64,000 bases of DNA from Symbiodinium kawagutii (Eukaryota > Sar > Dinophyceae > Suessiales > Symbiodiniaceae): the NCBI GenBank assembly GCA_009767595.1, contig VSDK01012156.1:216477-280476 (forward strand), read 5' to 3'. A program made the position numbers and the translations under genes. Shown in pieces: positions 52,701 through 61,700 of this stretch; within the stretch, counting starts at the first letter, position 1, and each line of letters opens with the position of its first letter. Under the pieces are notes generated by a model that did no database searches, was not told where the DNA came from, and worked only from the letters and a program-made list of their open reading frames with translations.

Positions 52701-55700
52701 TCATCGAAATTATTGACAACAATTTTTGATCAAACATTAGAACCTACTTAATTCCCTACCCCAACCTTGTTGTCCATACATGTTCTATCTGGGGTCTATG
52801 CCGGTGTAATTTTTTGTACCGCCAACCCAAACTCTTCGGGTTGATGCTGATGTTGAGAACAATTACTGTAAGCATAGAGCATAGTCATTAAAAAGGACAA
52901 GAACGGGGATCATGCTGGAACCATAGGTTACCTGGCCTACAGCTGAGGGTAACGGATTCATGATCTGTTAAAGAATTGAGTCACCCTTCTTAGTCAGCAT
53001 GAATACTGACCATTGAGCATGAGAAACTATGTCAATCACGACCATTATCATGCCATGGTTCCCAAGATCAAGCATTAGAAACCATGATGATACTCTTCCA
53101 TTCTGCAACCATCATCTTCACTCAACTGGCAGTGGGTCAGTTCACCCTTAGTCCCCCTGGTTCCCCTATCATTAACCATTGTTTTCCCTCTAGAATTGTT
53201 GGTGATTATCCCGCATGACATTGGTTGCTCAATATTGGCCCATAGCCATATATAGTTGGCATCTATATCCCCTATAACTGTAAGTTATCATCCCCTCTTG
53301 TTAACCAGCCAAACCTGCTATTATTGGTTGGTGAACTGCTTGACCCAGCTCGCCATAGTTGGTATGTCCACTACTATTGTTGGTTGTTATCCCCTATTAT
53401 TAACCATTAACCAACTAGTTAACCATTGGTTGGTTGGTGAACTGCTTGACCCATAGCCATATCTAGTTGGTATATCCCCTATGATTATTAGTTATCATCC
53501 CCTATTATTGACCAGCCAAACCAGCTGTTATTGGTTGGTTAACTGCTTGACCCAGCTCGCCACCTCTTCCACGACATGACCCCCTTGGACCCGGGGACCC
53601 TCAACCTGCGGTCCGCAGATCCTGACTCTGGCGAGTTGGGACGAGAAGACCGTGCTGCTGCGCATCGGACACCAGTTCGGAGTGGACGAGGACGCGCGGA
53701 CGCGGAAGGGCAGGTGGTGGAGCAGTCACTGGTTGATCTTAGCCATCTGAAATGGGTTTCTTATTAAACCAGTAGGTGGGACTTTAGCCATTTGAAATGG
53801 GTTACTTTAGCTATCTGGCAGGTAGGTGGTGGTTTCTTATCAAAAAGCAAGGGGGTTCCCCTATTGTGAGAAACACCCAGCTGGACATCCCAACAGTTGG
53901 ACTAGATTGGTGATGTTGACCAGGCAGGGTTTTGACTCACCGCATACCAGACCACAAAAAACTGGCTGTGTTAGGAGCCTCGCAATCTATGGATAGAAAA
54001 GGATACCTGACTTCATATGGCAGTGGGTCAAAAACCTGTACCCCTGGTTCCCCGATCATTAACCATTGTTTTCCCTATGATTTGGTTGGTTACTATAAGC
54101 CATTATTGGTTGGTTAATATTGACCCATAGCCATATGTTTACAGTTTCAGAGGTATCGGTTTCATGTGAAACTTGTGCGTGGGACCTGTAATGGCGCATT
54201 CAATCAATGTGCTGATTTGGAGACGGAACTAGTTCCAGTCCCGGGGACATTATCGGTGCTTGTACCCTTCATCCTTAGCTACTCTTTATCAATCGATTCT
54301 ACCCAAACAACCCTTAAGTTCATCTAGGTTTATATAAACAAGCAATACTTGTGAAAGTTGTTATGGCATGGATTGTTCTTGGTTATACCATATTTCACGG
54401 GTCGATATCATGAGTTTCTCGCGACATGACTGAGAGTAGATTTTCATACTTCATTGTCGCCCTGGGCCACGACAACCATGCCATTCTTACGTCACTACTA
54501 GCACCTGACCGGAATCCTAACATTGAAGTCACCAAACAGGACCTGGTTGATCATGTTTGATCCCACTCATGATTGATTGATGATTTAATTATGATTTATT
54601 GACACCAGAACCCCACTACACAATGATCTACTCAAAAAAGGAACCACTACAAGTGATGATTTATTGAGGTGACCCTCCACCCTGCCAAGCTCAACTCCCT
54701 TCTTCGAGCTTTTGGGCTCAAGCTCGCAATGCCTCGTGCAATGCGCTGGTGGCTGTTGCTTGGATGAAGGGAAGCGCCTGCTGCATGGGGTAACCAATGG
54801 GAACCTAACATGGCTATGGGTCAAACAGTTAACCAACCAATAATAGGGAGAATCACCCACAATTTCAAAGGGAAACGATGGTTAATGATGGGGGAACCAG
54901 GGGGACTAAGGGTTTGACCCACTGCCACATGGCAATGGATTTTCCAGGGTTTTCCGAACAAAATAGTGGATTTTCCATTGTCATGTTGGTTTACCAGAGG
55001 CTAACCAATGGGAAACGGTTCAATGGTAAAATAATGGGATGGCATATTGTACCCATGTCCTTTCATCGTAGGCTATCATTGGTTGTGCGGCTACACCGCC
55101 GGCTACGCGCAGGATTATCCCAGTAGATAGCTGTAGTCACGGCGGTCCCACCAGCTGTTGACCCAAATAAAAAACTCGGAAGATGCGAAGCCGTTTGGGT
55201 CTGAAGCATGACGCTCCATGACACAGGATTTCTTAGACGTTTAGCACTGGTGCGTGGAGCGGGGATGATACCAGGGAGGTTGATCCTTCCCCAAGGCTGA
55301 GTTTTTTTCATGGTCCAACATGATCTCACCAGGTGTTTTGGCATGACACTTGGGGCATCCCAGCTACAATGTGAACCATTTACGATTGATGCTTGTTTTA
55401 GCGCTCCTTACCACCAATAATGCATCATTGATGGTTCTCCGCAATCACATAGAGCTGCCGGTAATTGGCATCTGAAGCATGGGGTCTTCGACCCCAACAA
55501 AACAACCCTTGAACCCGGCCATCAGTTATGCATCACTACCAGCCATCAGTTCTGAACCAGTACGAACCATTTGTTATGAACTACTACCAGCCCTCAGTTA
55601 TGAACCAGTACTGACCATTGGTATCCATTGGTTGTCAAGCACTAGTCAAAACACACTCAGCTGCGCCCCAAAAAGGCTGCTGTCGCCACGGCCGTGGGTC

Positions 55701-58700
55701 ATGTGGTCGTGGACCCTGCTGGCGACAAGGGCTGCAAGCACACAGGCCAAAGGCACTGCGCAGAAGTGGATCCTTTGACATGAGCAGGGGCAGTTCGTGG
55801 TTGGTTGTTTGGTGGTCTGGAGATTTTTTGGAGACTAGTTTCGTAATTTATTGGATGTTCACCAGGTGCCAGGGTTTTCACTCACGGCCATATGTACATG
55901 GATGTAGAGTTACACAAGTGATTATGGACACACACACACGCATTTTTATGTAGTGATCCGGGAGTACTGTAGATGGAATATCCCACATTTCAAAAACTAA
56001 AGTTGTCAGAAAATAGGAACTGGAAAATGATGAAACACCATTGCATTTTAAAATCCATTGTTTGGACGCAGAAAACTTGGGCTTTGAAGGGATGCCTGCA
56101 ATGAAATTTAGCCTTTTGAAATCCAAGTGTAGCAAGAATAGATAGAATACTGCGCCCACCGGCCAATAGAAGCTATGACCCCTCTATATATTCCAACTTT
56201 ACTGCACATTTTTGGGCACGAGCGCTCACGAAACATTCCAACTAGTCTTTTTTGAGGGAGTTCTGGCCAACATACCCCATGCAACGCCTTCAATTTTGTG
56301 ATTTACATTCCATTAATAAATGATTAACTAGCCATCAATAAACATCAGCAATCATCATTTGGCAGTGGGTCAGTTCACCCTGTACCCCTGGTTCCCCTAC
56401 CACTAACCATTGTTGTCTCTGTCATTGTTGGTTATTATCCCCCATTCGATGGTTGATTCATATCGACCCATAGCCATATATAGTTGGCATCTATATCCCC
56501 TATAACTGTAAGTTATCATCCCCTATTGTTAACCTTTAACCTGCTATTATTGGTTGGTTAATTTTGATCCAGCTCGCCATTTAGCACCACCTTTTTTGGT
56601 TCATTGAGACCCATTGGCTGCCCAGGATCCCGCTGTCCGTCTCACGGATGGAGCCGGACCTCTCCATTTACTCAGCGGAGACATATTTCTACAGCAACTT
56701 GGCACCGGAGTTGTGTGCATAGTGGATGAACGGTTGATTAAAATTGCTAAATCATGGTTGATCAATGGTGGGATAGATGGTTGATCAGTGATTGATTAAT
56801 GATTGGCAATGGCTGCTTAGCTGGCGGTTGCTGGTTGGAACCAATAGTGGTTGATCAACGGTGGGCTTATTGGTTCGTTGGTGCCCACGGCATCGCGTAA
56901 GAGCCAGCCACCACGTGGTGGCGTTCCTGAAGCCTGGGACATGCTGAGATCGCAGTGAAGAAAGCTGGTCATCACACTTGGTAAGCTTGGTGGTGAAAGG
57001 CTTACGAAAGCTTGGGGGACCTTGATTGGTGGTTTCTCAAAATAGAGGTACCCCCAAAATGGATGGTTTATGTCTAATTATAAATGGTTAATAATGGATG
57101 ATTTGGGGGTACCCCTATTTTGAGAAACACCCAATTATTGATTGCCAAGGTTTTGGCTTGCTTCCTGACCGGTACATGATCTACTACTTGCAAACTTCAA
57201 ATCCGTACTTGATTTGATACGATCCTAGAAGCTAAGTATGTGAGTAACCACCGTCTGCCTTCATGGCTATGAACACATCAAGTTGCAGTTCCTGCGTTGA
57301 AGCACTGCCTTGGCCCCTGCTCGCGGATGCTTTGCTGACGTTGTGGCTGAGGCCGGGGGCCCTTGGAAGGCACCAACTCGGTGAATTACGTTCCTCCAGA
57401 CACCGGCAACTCGTCACTGGAAGTGGCAGGGGCAACGGTCCCTGGGCCGGCTGGACCGGGCTTGCGATCAGCTGGTGATCAGTGGGTGATCAGCTGGATA
57501 TCAAGAGCAATGATAGATGCCTTTCGCTGGGATACCAGCTTTCAAATTGATGGATGACATGATTAAAAACATTGATCAAAAAATTGATAGTGAGGGGTCC
57601 ATTGGATGTTTGAGGTCTTCCTTTGTTGCTATACATTCCCCACCGGATTGCTACCGGACAGCGCGAGCGCGGGTGCAGCTGAGGTTGCCGAGTGCTGGTC
57701 ATCCTGTCGGGTCTGTGCCATGGGGCCTTCGGGGTGTACCACCTGCAGCAGCAGGGTTGCTGGGCGATCATGGCGGATCAACCGGGCAGAGCCTCCCCAA
57801 TGGCATCCCCGGCTCAGACAACTGGGCGTCGTTCATGGCTGTGTGGTTTGATGGTTTGTCGGGAGCTATTCGGATGATGAATGGCTGCATTTTTGTCATG
57901 CTGGTGATGCTTGCTGATAGCGGAGGCCACCATATGGAGGCTGTTGGGTGTACCGGTACTTCTGAGAAGCACAATGGACTTTGGATATACGTGGTCGAGT
58001 TCAAAAACCTCAGGGTGGGATCAGAAGCTAGCTGGAGGAAGCATCTCTAGTTTGACTGCAAAGTGAAAGGAAAGGAGAATTTCAACTTTTCATATTTGGT
58101 GGTTTCTCAAGCCATAGGGTACTCCCAGTCATCATCCTTTATATTACACATTTATAAGTTTGATCGTAATATAAACCAACAATGGTAAATGTTTGATAAT
58201 TTTCATTGTTTTATAAGTTTTAACTATGTTAAATTACACATTTACTACACACAGTAGTGTTTTATCTTGCACATTTATAAGGTTTTATAGTAATAAACCA
58301 ACCATTTCTGTCTCCTTGTTGTTTTGATGCTCCATTTTCAGTCGTGGCATATGCTTCCAGGAATCGCCGTTTGGTTCTCTCCGTTGATCATCGCCTCTCT
58401 GAGTTGCGACCGGTGACCGTTGTGTTGGTACGCTGACCGGGCCATCTAGGAATAGCTATATGGCGAGCTGGGTCAAGGCTTTCACCAACCAACTTTCATG
58501 GGGGATAAATTTACCAACAAAACTGCAGGGAAAACAATGGTTGATGATAGGGAACCAGGGGGACTAAAGGTTTTGACCCACTCACATATTTCTCTATTGC
58601 TGCAAGCTACTCCTAGATGGTTCTGCGTGGTTGTCGAAATTTCTTCCCTTCAAGATGTGGGCTGTGCCTAATCCCATTTGACTCTTTTGTTTTTCTAATC

Positions 58701-61700
58701 GAAGTGTTCTCGGCCTTTTTTTGGGGGCAATGCCAGGCAATTTGATCTGAGCATTGCAGTCATGATATCCTTTACTGTTCAATAAGGCCTATGATAAGCA
58801 CCATAGCGGTTGGACCCCGCGGGTCCATTCGACCATCCAAACCCTGTTTTTAGTATCACATCTTGCCGGAAAGAATGCGCAAACCATCATGAATCTAGAT
58901 GAATCTTTCCGCAAGATCGTTTGGCAACCTGTCTTTCCTACCAGATCAGTTGAGCATTTGAAAATCCGACCTTCCTCCCAGGTTTCTTTGGTCATCTGCG
59001 TTTCTACGGCCTCTTTCTGCTCCTTTCCCTGAGCTCCTTCGCCTTGCTGGCCACGCGTGTGGCGCTGCTGCACCACCTGCCACTGCTGCCATGGCCCGCG
59101 CTGGGCCGTGCTGCGGGGCAGCTCCTGCAGCTGCAGGCCTTCAGCGTGGCATGTGGTGCCCAGGCCAGGGAAGCTATGCCCGTGGCAGTGCTGGGCGCCA
59201 TGCAATGGCTTCAACTGGGGGTTTCTTCCGTGGCAACTGAGGTGCAGCCCTTGGGGGGGGTGATGCCTTGGGGGTTGGGCGGGAGGTGCCGGTGGTGGGG
59301 AGGGTGTGAGCAGTTTGGAACTGCAACTGAGGAAAGTGGAGTAGAGAACGCATGTGAACACTGTATAAAGATTATATAATAAACAATACCATCTTGTGTA
59401 ATACGCCAAGTCTTGTTGCAGTTCCGTTCCGATCCATTTGTCATGAAAGTAGTTGAAGTAATGAAGGCTGTCCTTTGTGATGAATCACATTTCACAGGAA
59501 GTCGTGCCCACACATCCATGTATACAGTGGTCAAAAACCTAACGAACTTCTGTTGGTTGATCATGATGTACACATAGTGACTATAGTGGTCCGTGATGGA
59601 CATGTTGGGGACCTCACTCTGTCTGTTGGTTGATGCTTGTGCATATAGTTGGTCTGTGAGTGATTGGGAGAACCCCATTGTGACCGCCCGAGGTTGCTAC
59701 ACATGCAAGCAATCGGGGATAGCAACAGTTTGTCAGCATTTCTGAACTGCTTCTGAGCAATTGGAAGATGTTTTTTCAGTTTTTTCTTCACTGTTTATCC
59801 TGGACCAAAGGTAGCCGTAATGACATCGCTGTCGTACTCCCAGCATCTCCCAACGGTGTCGTCCAGAGTGAACATTTGGAAGTCCACCCATCCAACGCTG
59901 ATGGTTGGCCTTGATGTCATGGCAACGGGTCGGCATGATCAGTCATAACTTTCAAGGCGTCCCTGCTGCGATTTTTGAGCAGTGCGCAATGTACCCACCA
60001 GACTTCAAAGAGACTTTATGATCGTGATCCCTAATGCTATGTAATGCGAAATCCCTTTCCGGAAACAAACAAGATCAAGAAGCACTACAATATATTGTTC
60101 TTAGCCTTTAAGCTGATATTTTCAGGAAAGGCATTGAGAGGGGGAACGAGCTCCTTACATCCAACACTGTCCTTCGGGGTCACCGACTTTCTCATTTTTG
60201 GATTGCAGGCGAAGCTGCATTGGGGCCTCTTTGCCAGTGGACTTCTGTGCGGATATTTAGCCAGTTCTTCTCTGGGAGCTCTTTTGGAAGCTTGTGCTGA
60301 GCTTGGGTGCTCAAGTGAGGCCCAGAGATGGTTGATGGGAAAAAATCTGCAGGAAAAACCTATAATTGCTGGTTGGTACAAAGGGTTTCCGATAGATTTT
60401 CCCATTGATCAATCCAGTGATTGGTTGACGGATTGTTTCTGAGGGCTATGCGGCTTTGTTGTGACCTCTCATCAAACCACCAGTGACGGGACTTCGTGGG
60501 TTGGGAAAGCTACCTATCCGTAGCTCAAGTCGTTAGATGGTAGCACGGGATAGCACGGGATAGCACGGTTCATTGCAAAAGATCGGGTTTTCCATGTGGA
60601 CTTTGGCGGGAGCAGTGTGGCATTTCTGGCAGCAAAGCTCTTGAATCAGCTGTTGATACAGTGTACATGCAGACAACGAATGGTAGAATTTTGTCGAGTT
60701 GGTTGCCAGCAGTGAGGATACTAAGCATACCAATCTTTAGTCTTGGAATGTCTCAGACTATTTCCCTGTTCATCAACCATTGGCAGCAGCAAACACACCC
60801 AGCATTTGGCAACAGCGATGCATTGATGCTCCGAGGGCCGCTCGCGACACTCTGCAGAGATCAAGCAGCGATTGGAGTTGATCTTGTCCTTTTGCTTCTT
60901 CATGAACGTTCTGGCCGTAGGGTTTCTTGGCCAGCGAAGTTCAACCGCAGGTGGTAGTTTGCTTGGAAAGTGGCTCTGCGTGTTCATGTTTCGGGGTGAA
61001 CATGGCGCACTTTCCAGTTGTATTATTATCTGACCTCCTTCATCTGAAGTTTGGGTCTGACAACAATATATTTGTTTCCACATTTAGGCATACTATCAAG
61101 GTGCAGGCTAGGGGCAGTCAAGCGTTGACAGTTCTTCATGGCAAGTGGTTTGCAGCCGTACAACCTGCTGGACGCGATGGAATCCTTGCTGGTTGATAGC
61201 TTGAATTGCCCTCGCGGGGCTGCGATAGACATAGATACTGTCAGATAGACATGAGGATTGGTGGCAACTGAAAGGGTTCAGGTTTTTGAGTATCTATCAT
61301 GCACCCATGAACATCCCAAAGTCACAATCCGGCCGGGAATTTGGTACAAGGGACTCTTCACAAAGTTACAAGCTGTGTTTCAGGGACTTGATTAGGAAAC
61401 AGTTATCACTCTTGAATGCTAAGCCGTTTCAGTTTCAAGTTTGTTACTTCTCCGAAAACCTCCGCCCTCAGAAAACTTGGTGACACGATAATCCTGGAAT
61501 AAACGGTGGGTACAGCTGTGCGAGTAAGCCTGCACTCACAACCGAGGCTATGGTTTCTGACTGAGACCCTTGGTCGGCCAGGATATCACATGGGTGTATT
61601 GAAGATTTCACCCTTCACGTATCTTCTCTTGAATTTTGCCATTGACTTACTCTGGTTTTCGGGTGCAGCACACTTGTTGCTGAAACGGCAGGCCGCTCAT

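Larger units (their letters stand above)
49442..53618 (+). other. Intron 37 (GC-AG), rich in minisatellites
   Basis: Two ~90-bp related segments (49705-49790 and 50480-50575) each lead into 13-bp minisatellite arrays, the second broken by a 925-base gap. A 24-bp minisatellite runs from 51613 to 52640. Family 1 copies follow at 53129-53246 and in part at 53320-53560. Confidence 0.85.

Noticed and set aside
56620-56720. Reading the island near 56640 ([17 protein letters not shown]) as the mannosidase strand after exon 38
   Set aside because: Exon 39 at 62331 ([16 protein letters not shown]) matches far better, and its phase and length fit exactly.
58789-59409. 206-codon minus-strand ORF
   Set aside because: Low-complexity Pro/Gln/His-rich segment opposite a GC-rich island; no domain and no splice context on that strand. 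Not excluded as part of an unknown gene, but not supportable.
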